64,000 nt of DNA from Streptomyces sp. NBC_01446 (GTDB lineage Bacteria; Actinomycetota; Actinomycetes; Streptomycetales; Streptomycetaceae), in NCBI RefSeq assembly GCF_026340095.1, contig NZ_JAPEPO010000002.1:1-64000 (forward strand). Direction: 5' to 3'. This document shows positions 28,118-35,925 of this stretch, in pieces. Below the pieces are notes generated by a model. That model was given only the letters and a program-made list of their open reading frames with translations, was not told the origin of the DNA and did no database searches. The position numbers and the translations under genes are program-made. The first letter of the stretch is position 1. Each line of letters starts with the position of its first letter.

Positions 28118-28294
28118 AACTTCTGCCGCTTGCTACCGCGGCAACAAGATCCCCACACCCTGGGCCCCTGCGACCCCCTGACGGCAGAGACCGTGGAGAG
28201 CCCGTTGCGTCGAGAGGCGCACGGCGGGTTCGGCGAGAGGTCCGGGGAAACGGACCGGGAGCAATCCCGGCACCGCGCCCCGGGCCTACTCAGC
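28118..28294 (+). mobile_element. Group II intron D, 3' remnant (RT tail + domains V-VI)
   Basis: The last codons of a reverse transcriptase (CYRGNKIPTPW, stop 28181) are followed by a domain V hairpin at about 28196-28234 (GAGCCCG ... CGGGTTC) and a domain VI-like hairpin ending near 28294. The stretch GGCAGAGACCGTGGAGAGCCCG is shared with the 3' end of intron A at about 41838-41860 (minus). All upstream intron sequence is missing. Confidence 0.7.
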
Positions 28295-28841
28295 GACGAA
28301 GCCGGCCAGGGGCGAGGCCGCCCAAAGGCCGCACCTGGGGCCGGCGAGGCCACACACCCGTCGTGCGCGTCACCGCCGCGGGACCAAATGCGTTTCCATG
28401 GCCGCGCTGATCTGCACCAAGCCCGGCCACTGGTCCCGGCTCATCTACCGTATCCACCTCGACCGCGGCCCCGCGAAAGGCCGGCGAAAGGGCTTCACCG
28501 AGACCGACTACGCCCGCCTGCTGGATGCCGCGCACCAGCAGCTCGGCGGCCCGATCGTCCTGGTCTGGGACAATCTGAACACGCACGTCAGCCACCGCAT
28601 GCGCCAGCTTGTCGATGCGCGATTATGGCTGACCGTCTACCAACTTCCGGCATACGCTCCGGAGTTCAACCTGGCCGAAGGCGTGTGGTCGCACCTGAAA
28701 CGGTCCCTGGCCAACCTCACCAAACACAGCCTCGACCAGCTCACCGCTCTGGTGAAGACCCGGCTCAAACGGATGCAGTACCGCCCCGGCCTCCTCGACG
28801 GCCTCATCGCCAAGACCGGCCTCGACTTCCAACCGCCATAA
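28295..28841 (+). pseudogene. IS630-family transposase, C-terminal part, frameshifted
   Basis: It starts at the intron junction with DEAGQ, continues in a second frame (PPKGRTWGRRGHTPVVRV) and in a third from about 28395 (MAALICTKPGHW). The last segment is long and clean: second catalytic Asp in VLVWDNLNTH, Glu in YAPEFNLAEGVWSHLK. At least two frameshifts (near 28310 and 28390) and a missing N-terminal half make it a remnant. Intron D appears to have inserted just before the DEAGQ codons. Confidence 0.7.
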
Positions 28842-28860
28842 CCTCAGCCATTGAAGATCT

Positions 28861-29280
28861 CTAGACAGACAGTGATTCATCACGGATGTTCCAGACAGCC
28901 TTCACTCCCAGCTGGTGCTCACATCCGGCACCTTCCCAGGGCTGTGTGAAGTCCTCAACTTCTTGCACGGAAGAAGTCTGCTCTGTCCGCCTGCGTAGGA
29001 CGGTCGGCTCGATACCTCCGAGCCGTTGCTGAAAGTCGGCCTGCAGTCGGTCCAATGTATTGAGAAAGTCCTTCAGGAAAGGCAGTTCCTGATGCACTCT
29101 TTCTCGTCGCAAGCTGCTCTCCTGGGGAGCGTTCAGGTGGGTACGCGTTGAAGTGGAAGCGCTGGGGTGCTCTGGGGGCACGGTAGGACTGGTAGCGCAG
29201 GCACAGCTTCGATGGGCGCTGGACTCGGCGGAAGGAAACGACGTATCTGCTGTCACGCCCTCACAACGATCTTCCTCCAT
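28861..29280 (-). CDS. Hypothetical protein, low confidence
   Basis: About 139 aa from an ATG near 29280. The C-terminal half looks like a charged helix (LKDFLNTLDRLQADFQQRL) with an AT-richer codon pattern than its neighbours, which could mark a recently acquired gene or chance. No family is recognised and no good ribosome site is seen. Confidence 0.3.
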   Translation of the reverse strand: MEEDRCEGVTADTSFPSAESSAHRSCACATSPTVPPEHPSASTSTRTHLNAPQESSLRRERVHQELPFLKDFLNTLDRLQADFQQRLGGIEPTVLRRRTEQTSSVQEVEDFTQPWEGAGCEHQLGVKAVWNIRDESLSV

Positions 29281-29314
29281 GCCGGAAACGAGGCATTCGA
29301 GTGGCTTGCCGTAA

Positions 29315-29524
29315 ATGCCCGCCCACCTCGACGCCGCGTACGCGGCTCTTGCGGCGCTGTCCCGGACGGTGCCCTGGTCTGTGGAACCGGACGAGAGCGG
29401 CATCGCCGCGACCGGCCACGGCCCCCACGCCATCGCACGGCCGCCGACCACGGGCCACACGGAGCAGCAGACCGCCGAGGTCGCCCGACCGTCCGTGCCC
29501 CGGCTCCCGGCCTCAGGGGGGTGA
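29315..29524 (+). CDS. Small hypothetical protein, 69 aa
   Basis: ATG 29315 to TGA 29524 with almost all codons ending in G or C, unlike the other five frames. Composition is Ala/Pro/Thr-rich without transmembrane segment (AAYAALAALSRTVPWSVEPDES). It partly overlaps, on the other strand, the extended minus-strand frame above 29280. No family recognised. Confidence 0.4.
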   Translation: MPAHLDAAYAALAALSRTVPWSVEPDESGIAATGHGPHAIARPPTTGHTEQQTAEVARPSVPRLPASGG

Positions 29525-29546
29525 AGAAGCCGATAAGACACCGTCA

Positions 29547-29575
29547 CCGCAGCGGCACGAGACGTGCCGCTGCGG
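29547..29575. terminator. Strong stem-loop, probable terminator
   Basis: A perfect 12-bp GC stem closes on a GAGAC loop, between the 69-aa gene and the next start. There is no T-run, as is common for Streptomyces terminators. Confidence 0.55.
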
Positions 29576-29594
29576 CCGGAAGGGAGCAGGGGCA

Positions 29595-30071
29595 ATGCCA
29601 CGGGATATCTGTGCCACGCTGATCCTGCACCTCACACAGGTACCCCCACCTGGTGAGGGCGGGCCGACCGCGCGGCTTCCCCACGCGGACGACACCACTA
29701 CAGGTGTCCGCCTCCCAGCCCGCTCTCATATCGCGGAGAACCGCGTGAAGATCCCTACGCCCATAACCGCCTTCGCCTCGGGCTTCAGTACCACCGCCGC
29801 CAGCATGCCCTGGCCGATCGTGATCCTCTGTGTCCTCGCCAGCGTGGTGCCCTCCGTCCTCGGCTACCTGGCCAACCAGTACCAAACGCGTCGCCAGTTC
29901 GACTTCGCGGACAAGCTTCTGGAAGCGACGAACACGATCCCGGCGCGAGACCGTGTCGAGCTGACCCGCCACCTCGCCCAGGTCGCCACCCAAGGTCTCC
30001 ATGCGACCTCGCTGGCTGACTCGGATGGGCCAGCCCCAACCGCACCCACCGTCCCCGGTACCCCACCATGA
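29595..30071 (+). CDS. Hypothetical single-pass membrane protein
   Basis: 158 aa from ATG 29595 with GGGAG ten bases upstream. A polar N-terminal region is followed by one hydrophobic helix (about 78-102, PIVILCVLASVVPSVLGYL), then a charged helix (TRRQFDFADKLLEATNTI) and a Pro/Thr-rich tail. No domain recognised. The preceding hairpin suggests its own promoter. Confidence 0.5.
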   Translation: MPRDICATLILHLTQVPPPGEGGPTARLPHADDTTTGVRLPARSHIAENRVKIPTPITAFASGFSTTAASMPWPIVILCVLASVVPSVLGYLANQYQTRRQFDFADKLLEATNTIPARDRVELTRHLAQVATQGLHATSLADSDGPAPTAPTVPGTPP

Positions 30072-30079
30072 CGGCAGCA

Positions 30080-30157
30080 TGGCCGCCGGGCAGCCGGGAC
30101 AGAACTCGGCGCCTGGCTCGGCAACCAGCGCTCCCGGGCCGCGTGGTCCCCCCCGAG
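30080..30157 (+). pseudogene. Helicase-associated domain fragment
   Basis: About 25 codons read GTELGAWLGNQRSRAA, the signature of the helicase-associated repeat (LGxWxxxQR). It is cut off by the IS110-type gene. Same kind of helicase as the DEAH fragment at 10708-10869. Confidence 0.5.
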
Positions 30158-30171
30158 GCTGCTATATCGCG

Positions 30172-31254
30172 TCAAGCTGCTTGAGCAAGATTCTCGGAGT
30201 TCGTCCCAGCGTCTCGGTCGGAGCGTTCGAGGATCTTGAAGAGTTGGCGACAGATCGCTCGCTTGAGGCAGCGTTGCGCGTCGCGGGAGGTCTTGCCCTC
30301 GGAGACCCTGCGGGCGACGTACGCCTTCGTGATCGGGTCGAGTCGCATCCGGATCAGCGAGATGGTGTGCAGGGCCCGGTTGAGCTGCCGGTCGCCGCTG
30401 CGGTTGAGACGGTGGCGATTGGTCAGCCCGGAGGAGGCGGGAATCGGCGAGACGCCGGCAAAGGACGCGAAGGCGGCCTCGGACCGGAACCGGCCGGGAT
30501 GGGACCAACTGACCAGGATCTGCGTCGCGGTGATCGGCCCGACGCCGAGCAGGTCCAAGAGCTCCGGCGCCACCTCACGGACCAGAGCGAGCATCTCGTC
30601 CTCGAGTTCCTTGGCCTCGGCCTGCAGGGCCTGGATCCGCTGAGCGGTGGAGCGCAGGGCCCGTACGGTCATCCGGTGCTCGATGTCCTGGGCCGGTCGG
30701 TCCCGGAGCTGGGCGCAACGGGCTATCTGGGCGGGACGCTTGAGTTTCCGCAGCTCGGAGCGGAGGTCGTCCGGTGCGGACACGATCAGCGACTTCAGCT
30801 GGTTGATCGCGGCGGTGGAGGCGAGGACAGCTCCGTGGCGGGTGGCGAGGAGGACCCGCAGGGCTTCGCGTCCGCCACGGAGCCGGGGCTGGATCAGATG
30901 CTCGCTGGCCAGGGCTTCCTTGGCTGCGCGGATCGCGTCGATCATGTCGGTCTTGCGTCCGCCGCGGACGGCGGGGCGCTTGGGCCTGCAGACTTCCACG
31001 ACGTGCTCGCCGGCCTGGTTGAGGAAGGCGGCCAGTCCGGCGCCGTAGCTGCCGATGCCTTCCAGGGCCCAGCTGCGGCGGCCGGGGATGTGAGTGCGAG
31101 CGAAGTCCAGCAGCCGCCGGTATCCGCGGGCGTTGGCCGGGGCATCAGTGCTGGCCAGGACGGCGCCGATAGGGCTGACAGCGGCTGCGGCGAGGGTGTC
31201 GCGGTGGGTGTCGACGCCGATGACGCCGTCTACCTGTTCTGCGAGCATGGTCAC
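30172..31254 (-). CDS. IS110-family transposase
   Basis: About 360 aa. GTG 31254 is preferred, with AAGGAGAG just upstream; ATG 31248 is close. The N-terminal RuvC-like DEDD domain shows VDGVIGVDTHRDT, LEGIGSYG and KTDMIDA. The C-terminal Tnp_20 domain has the LLGVGPITATQI helix-hairpin-helix and SSGLTNRHRLNRSGDRQLN with the second-domain Ser. IS110 ends lack inverted repeats, so element limits are not called. The frame is intact. Confidence 0.9.
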   Translation of the reverse strand: MTMLAEQVDGVIGVDTHRDTLAAAAVSPIGAVLASTDAPANARGYRRLLDFARTHIPGRRSWALEGIGSYGAGLAAFLNQAGEHVVEVCRPKRPAVRGGRKTDMIDAIRAAKEALASEHLIQPRLRGGREALRVLLATRHGAVLASTAAINQLKSLIVSAPDDLRSELRKLKRPAQIARCAQLRDRPAQDIEHRMTVRALRSTAQRIQALQAEAKELEDEMLALVREVAPELLDLLGVGPITATQILVSWSHPGRFRSEAAFASFAGVSPIPASSGLTNRHRLNRSGDRQLNRALHTISLIRMRLDPITKAYVARRVSEGKTSRDAQRCLKRAICRQLFKILERSDRDAGTNSENLAQAA

Positions 31255-31678
31255 GCGGTTGCTCTCCTTCATGGACGAAACGACCGTGGTCGGCGTCGGC
31301 CTGGGTGGAGTCACCGCGTGGCAGAACTGTGATGAGTCACGTCGAGATGGCGGACAAGCTGCTGATCAAGCCAACGTGGTGGGCCAGGTCGACGTCGACG
31401 TCCGGCAGACATCTCGGGGGCACGACAAGCCCTGACGGGCCGTCAGTTACCTTGCGAGTCATGCCGGAACGTCGACGCCGATCCTGGCAGCAGCCCAACC
31501 CGGGCCGCAGCTCCACTCTCACAGTTACCTTTTTCGTGGCTATCGGTAGGTTCGGATATTCGGGCGTGCGGAATAGGGCAGCCGGGACCGATGTCTTCAG
31601 CTGGACCGGTCGTGGTGCTGCGGGAAGCGCAAAGGGCCGGGGGCCGGGGTCCCTGGCCCACTGGGTAGCGTCTCCCTG
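31255..31678. other. 424-bp stretch without a supported gene
   Basis: It holds the upstream region of the IS110 gene and of the 31679 gene. Open frames on both strands are Arg/Ser-rich and lack start sites. A less GC-rich patch (about 31530-31560) could be promoter sequence. Confidence 0.4.
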
Positions 31679-32311
31679 GTGAATCTCAACCTCTTCAACG
31701 ATGTGCCCGACGGCCTGACCCGACGAGCCCGATCGTTCGTTCAAGCACACGGCGTCAAGGTCGATGTCCGGCCCATCGCTGAGCACAGACAGTGGTGGCT
31801 TGAGCGAGACATCCCGGCGGCGGTCCTTGACCGGATGGTGGCTTATGAAGAGCGCTGGGGAGGTCTGGTTCTACCACCCGCATCGCAGTACGACGGCGGC
31901 CCGCGGTACCTCGAAGCGGACTCCCCCGAAGGCTCTGCATCCGAAGGATGGTGGTTCGAAGCAGGGATGCAGCGGACCGCAGTTCCCTATTCGTTCATGA
32001 TCGGACCGTCTGGCGAGTTCGGCATCCACGCAGATCAGTGGGTGCCCCTCCATGCCACCGTCGAGGGCTGGGTGGAGTCGCTCGCGCTGACGGACCACGC
32101 GTCCACGTGCGCGAAGCAGATCGTCAAGGTCACCGGTGACGATGTCAATGGCATCGTGCTGGACGGGTACGAGCAGGTGCGCGAGGTGATGGGTGTTGCC
32201 GACACCTGGTGGCGAGGAGCCGACTCACTTGTGGCGGTCTATACAGGGGGAGGCCGAGGCTCTCTCCTTTCCGCGAGGCCGAACCGCGTTGATCTACTCC
32301 GGCCTGGATGA
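31679..32311 (+). CDS. Hypothetical protein, SMI1/SUKH-like pattern
   Basis: 210 aa from GTG 31679. It is aromatic-rich (QWWLERDIP, EERWGGLVLPP, SEGWWFEAG, DTWWRGADSLVAVYTGG). The block beginning with the YEERWGG helix-turn resembles SMI1/KNR4 (SUKH) immunity-type folds, but this is a pattern impression. No signal peptide. If SUKH-like, it could protect against a toxin; no toxin gene is nearby. Confidence 0.5.
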   Translation: MNLNLFNDVPDGLTRRARSFVQAHGVKVDVRPIAEHRQWWLERDIPAAVLDRMVAYEERWGGLVLPPASQYDGGPRYLEADSPEGSASEGWWFEAGMQRTAVPYSFMIGPSGEFGIHADQWVPLHATVEGWVESLALTDHASTCAKQIVKVTGDDVNGIVLDGYEQVREVMGVADTWWRGADSLVAVYTGGGRGSLLSARPNRVDLLRPG

Positions 32312-32429
32312 GTGGGGCCTGCGAGGAGGTGTCAAGGACAGCGACAACTGAGAGTGCGGAACGTGAGTTCTTGTCCGTTTCGTAGTTGAGGTTGGACAAG
32401 GATCGCTGGTCATGGGCGCGAGATGGTCC

Positions 32430-32852
32430 TCAAGCGCCGGGGCGGGCGAACAGGCCGGGTTCGGGCTCGGCGAGGACGCCGCGGCTGACCAGGCGCTTGA
32501 GTTTCGAGCGGATGCCTTCGGTGTTCTTCGGGAGGATTGGCAGGTCGAGGGCCTGGCACAGGTCGCGGGCGCGCATCGGCCGGCCTGTGTCGGCCAGGGC
32601 GGTGAGGATCTGCTGGTAGGCGGGGTGGTCCGGGATGTCGGGGCCCTCCGGCTCGGTGGCGGGTGAGGGCAGCGGGAGCGTGAGGAGGGTCTTGCGGGTG
32701 ATGCGCAGGTTCTCGCTCTCCGTGTCGATCTCGCCGAGCTGCCGGGTGAGTTCCTCGATGCGGTCCCGCAACTGCCCGGCCTGGTCGGTTAGTTCGCGCT
32801 CACGGTTCTCGATGTGTTCCAGGATGGCCTTGACCTGCGGGTTGTCGCTCAT
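32430..32852 (-). CDS. Coiled-coil / winged-helix accessory protein of the IS5 element
   Basis: 140 aa. ATG 32852 overlaps the transposase stop (ATGA), so translation is coupled. Residues about 5-50 form a coiled coil with heptad spacing (ILEHIENRERELTDQ, LRDRIEELTRQLGEI). Residues about 70-135 look like a winged helix (YQQILTALADTGRPMRARDLCQALDLP ... IRSKLKRLVSRGVLAEPEPGLF). It probably dimerises and binds DNA. It lies inside the inverted repeats, so it is an IS-borne gene, perhaps a regulator of transposition or a target-site factor. Confidence 0.7.
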   Translation of the reverse strand: MSDNPQVKAILEHIENRERELTDQAGQLRDRIEELTRQLGEIDTESENLRITRKTLLTLPLPSPATEPEGPDIPDHPAYQQILTALADTGRPMRARDLCQALDLPILPKNTEGIRSKLKRLVSRGVLAEPEPGLFARPGA

Positions 32853-33679
32853 GCGGTCCTCCAGGAGGCGAGGGTGGCTCCGGTGAGGCGGCGGCTCATG
32901 ACCGAGGTCATCGCCCACAGAACGCGGGAGCGGGAGGAGGCGGGACGGTGTTCGTAGTCGCGTACGAGACGGCGGTAGAACATCAAGATCCCGTTCGTCT
33001 GCTCCACGATCCACCGCTTCGCCTGCGGAACGAACCCGCGCTGGTCCGGGTTGCGTTCGACGATCTCGACGTCGATGCCCACGGTCTTGCCGTGCTCGAC
33101 GACCTTGTTCTTGAAGCCCTGGTCGACCAGGGCCTTGGTCACCGTGTCGCACTGTGCGGCGACACCGTCCAGCAGGGCGATACCGGCGGCGTTCTCGTGC
33201 GCGGAGGCGGGCAGCACGACGCAGTCGATAACCAGGCCCAACACGTCCACGGCCAGGCATCTCTTCCAGCCCGGGACTCTTTTAGCGGCCTCCTTGCCGG
33301 TCGTGGTGGCGGGGACGCCGACCGCGGCGTGGATACTCTGCGTATCCAGGACCACCAGACTCGGATCGGCTAATCGCCGCTTCTTCTCGCGAAGTTGCCA
33401 CCGCATCAGATCGTGGACGGTCTGGTCGGTGCCGTCATCGCGCCACTTGTAGAAGTAGTACTTCACCGCGCCGGCGGGCGGCAGGTCGTGGGGCAGCAGG
33501 TCCCACTGGCAGCCGCTGCGGTTCTGGTACAGGATCGCGTTCACGATCTCCCGCATCTCGTATCTGCCCTGATGGCCGCTGACCGACGGATGCGTGGCCT
33601 TCCAGGCTGTGATCACGGGCTCGACCAGGGCCCACTGCTCGTCGGAAGCGTCACTCGCGTACGGCTTGCGCATGCTCAT
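32849..33679 (-). CDS. IS5-family transposase
   Basis: 276 aa from ATG 33679. It has the DUF4096 start (SDASDEQWALVEPVI), catalytic Asp in LVVLDTQSIHAAV, second Asp in ALVDQGFKN, and the Glu helix RWIVEQTNGILMFYRRLVRDYEH. The frame is intact; it is followed by the coupled accessory gene. Confidence 0.9.
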   Translation of the reverse strand: MSMRKPYASDASDEQWALVEPVITAWKATHPSVSGHQGRYEMREIVNAILYQNRSGCQWDLLPHDLPPAGAVKYYFYKWRDDGTDQTVHDLMRWQLREKKRRLADPSLVVLDTQSIHAAVGVPATTTGKEAAKRVPGWKRCLAVDVLGLVIDCVVLPASAHENAAGIALLDGVAAQCDTVTKALVDQGFKNKVVEHGKTVGIDVEIVERNPDQRGFVPQAKRWIVEQTNGILMFYRRLVRDYEHRPASSRSRVLWAMTSVMSRRLTGATLASWRTA

Positions 33680-33785
33680 GCCACAACCCAAGCGAACCCC
33701 GAACGCCTGACCGGCCGCGATACCCCAACATCACACCATCGAGCGATCACAAGCCGGACAGAAGATCACGTACCGCACTCTCAGA

Positions 33786-34042
33786 TCCACGACCCGTTTG
33801 CGACCCCCGCCCGGACGCCGCACCCGCCCCAAAGGCTCCTCACCCGCCTCAAGTTCGAACACGCCCTTGCGAATCGTCGTCTCGCTGACCGCGGCGGCCT
33901 GGGCGACAGCTCGGACGCCGCCGTGTCCCAGCCCTCGGGCCTCCTCGGCCATCAACAGCCGTCGCTGCCGCTCGTCTAGATGCGGGAGCAACACCGCGAA
34001 CTTGACGGCGAGTTGGGTACGAGTCTCATCCGGGATGCGCAT
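33786..34042 (-). pseudogene. ISAzo13-type transposase, N-terminal fragment
   Basis: From ATG 34042 the protein reads RIPDETRTQLAVKF, then VRAVAQAAAVSETTIRKGVFELE (HTH) and PGGGRKRVVDL, where it meets the IS5 right end. It is a diverged relative of the complete copy at 34154-35845, in opposite orientation. Confidence 0.75.
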
Positions 34043-34099
34043 ACCACGTCAACGAGATTCAGAGCGGGTAGCAACACCTTGATTCCCGGCAAGTCCTTA

Positions 34100-35859
34100 G
34101 GGCCCGTAAAGAATCAACTCGTTGCTTCGTGGTCTCCCTGTCGTTGGTGGGGTATGCGCATACCGAGCGAGGTTCGTGACCAACTTGCCCTGAGATTCGG
34201 AGTGTTGTTCCCTCATCTGAATGAGCGACAGCAGCGGCTGGCGCTGGCCGCCGAGGCCCGGCTGCTGGGGCACGGCGGGGTCCGGGCCGTCGCGCGTGCC
34301 GCAGCGGTGAGCGAGACGACGGTGCGGAAGGGTGTCTTCGAGTTGGAGGGCGGTGAGGACCCACTGCCTGATGGCCGGGTCCGCCGGGACGGCGGCGGTC
34401 GCAAGAGCGCCGAGGAGCTGGACCCGCTCCTCGTTCCGGCGTTGCTGGCGCTGGTCGAGCCGGATGAGCGGGGCGATCCGATGTCGCCGCTGCGGTGGAC
34501 GACCAAGTCGCTGCGGTCTCTGGCCGGGGAGCTGACGCGGCAGGGCCATGCCGCCTCGGCGCCGACTGTGGGCAGGCCGCTGCGGGAGAACGGTTTTAGT
34601 CTGCAGGCCAATGCTAAGACGCTTGAGGGCGCTCAACACCCCGACCGGGACGCGCAGTTCCGGTACATCAACAACCAGGTCAAGGACCACCAGGCGGACG
34701 GCGAGCCGGTGGTCAGTGTGGACACGAAAAAGAAGGAAGTCGTCGGGGAGTTCAAGAATGCGGGACGTCAATGGCGGCCGGCCGGTGAACCCGTGCGGGT
34801 TGACGTCCATGACTTCCCCGGTGATGCACTGGGCAAGGCCCTGCCCTACGGGATCTACGACCTGGCGGCGAACACCGGCTGGGTGAACGTCGGTACGGAT
34901 CACGACACCGCAGCCTTCGCGGTCGAATCGATCCGCCGTTGGTGGAACGGGCAAGGACGCCTCGACTACCCGCAGGCCAGACGTCTGCTGATCACTGCCG
35001 ATGCCGGCGGCTCCAACGGCTACCGCACCCGGGCCTTCAAGACCGAGTTGGCTGCGTTCGCCGCCCGGACCGGCCTGGCCGTCACGGTCTGCCACATGCC
35101 GCCGGGCACATCGAAGTGGAACAAGGTCGAGCATCGGCTGTTCTCCGCGATCACCATGAACTGGCGCGGCAGACCGCTGAACAGTCATGAGGTTGTTGTG
35201 AAGTCCATCGCCGCGACCACCACCCGCACCGGTCTCACCGTCCACGCCGAACTCGACACCGGCGCCTATCCCACCGGTGTGAAGGTCAGCGATGCCGAGC
35301 TGAACGCGGTGCCGGTCACCGGACATGCCTTCCACGGCGAATGGAACTACACCGTGCACCCCCACCCTGCCGGCCCGGCAGGCCCCACCGGACCAGCACC
35401 CGGGCCGACGGCGGTCTTCGACCGCGGTGCTCTGTCACATCCCGCGCTGACCGGCATGACCAGCATCGCACTGACCGAGCTGACCGAGACCCTGACCGCC
35501 GACTGGCAGACGCTGCAGAAACAGGACGCCGTCACCCGACGCGACGGCCGCGAGCGACGCCGGGCCCCGGGCGGCGGCCGCAAAGCCAAACTCGACCTGG
35601 CCGACCGGGTCCTGGTCACCGTGCTGCAACAAAACCTCGCCCTGCCGCCTACCGTGCTGGCCCACCTCTTCGCCGTCAGCAAGGACACCATCCGACACGC
35701 CACCAGCGAGATCCGGCGACTGATGGACCAGCACGCACACACACCCCGGCCCCCAGCAGCACACCTCAACACCCTGGCGGGACTCCTCGTTCACGCCGCC
35801 GCACACGGCGCGACCCTCACGACAGAGACCAAACCAGCAAGTTGATTCTTTACGGGCCC
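34100..35859 (+). mobile_element. ISAzo13-family element
   Basis: Inverted ends GGGCCCGTAAAGAATCAACT (34100 on, and complement from 35859) match perfectly over 20 bases, flanked by TTA on both sides (34097-34099, 35860-35862). Length 1760 bp. Complete by all visible criteria. Confidence 0.85.
34154..35845 (+). CDS. ISAzo13-family transposase
   Basis: 563 aa from ATG 34154. The N-terminal helix-turn-helix (VRAVARAAAVSETTVRKG) is followed by the DDE domain: VVSVDTKKKEVVGEFKN, LLITADAGGSNGYRTR and the later GTSKWNKVEHRLFSAIT with Glu. A C-terminal extension (about 420-563) has a second HTH-like part (LVTVLQQNLALPPTVLAHLFAVSKDTIRHA). Intact frame. It also carries the acidic loop usual in this family. 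Confidence 0.9.
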   Translation: MRIPSEVRDQLALRFGVLFPHLNERQQRLALAAEARLLGHGGVRAVARAAAVSETTVRKGVFELEGGEDPLPDGRVRRDGGGRKSAEELDPLLVPALLALVEPDERGDPMSPLRWTTKSLRSLAGELTRQGHAASAPTVGRPLRENGFSLQANAKTLEGAQHPDRDAQFRYINNQVKDHQADGEPVVSVDTKKKEVVGEFKNAGRQWRPAGEPVRVDVHDFPGDALGKALPYGIYDLAANTGWVNVGTDHDTAAFAVESIRRWWNGQGRLDYPQARRLLITADAGGSNGYRTRAFKTELAAFAARTGLAVTVCHMPPGTSKWNKVEHRLFSAITMNWRGRPLNSHEVVVKSIAATTTRTGLTVHAELDTGAYPTGVKVSDAELNAVPVTGHAFHGEWNYTVHPHPAGPAGPTGPAPGPTAVFDRGALSHPALTGMTSIALTELTETLTADWQTLQKQDAVTRRDGRERRRAPGGGRKAKLDLADRVLVTVLQQNLALPPTVLAHLFAVSKDTIRHATSEIRRLMDQHAHTPRPPAAHLNTLAGLLVHAAAHGATLTTETKPAS

Positions 35860-35925
35860 TTAGGCAGCGGCATCAACACGCCCTCGCGGCATAACCATCG
35901 AGTGTCCAGGATCACGGGGAAATTT

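Larger units (their letters stand above)
32348..33785 (-). mobile_element. IS5-family element with two coupled genes
   Basis: CTGAGAGTGCGG at 32348-32359 is the exact inverted partner of CCGCACTCTCAG at 33774-33785, and similarity extends inward (ACGTGA, GTCCG). The element encloses the transposase and a second gene overlapping it by ATGA. It interrupts an ISAzo13-type transposase on the right; the left flank does not continue that gene. Confidence 0.75.
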
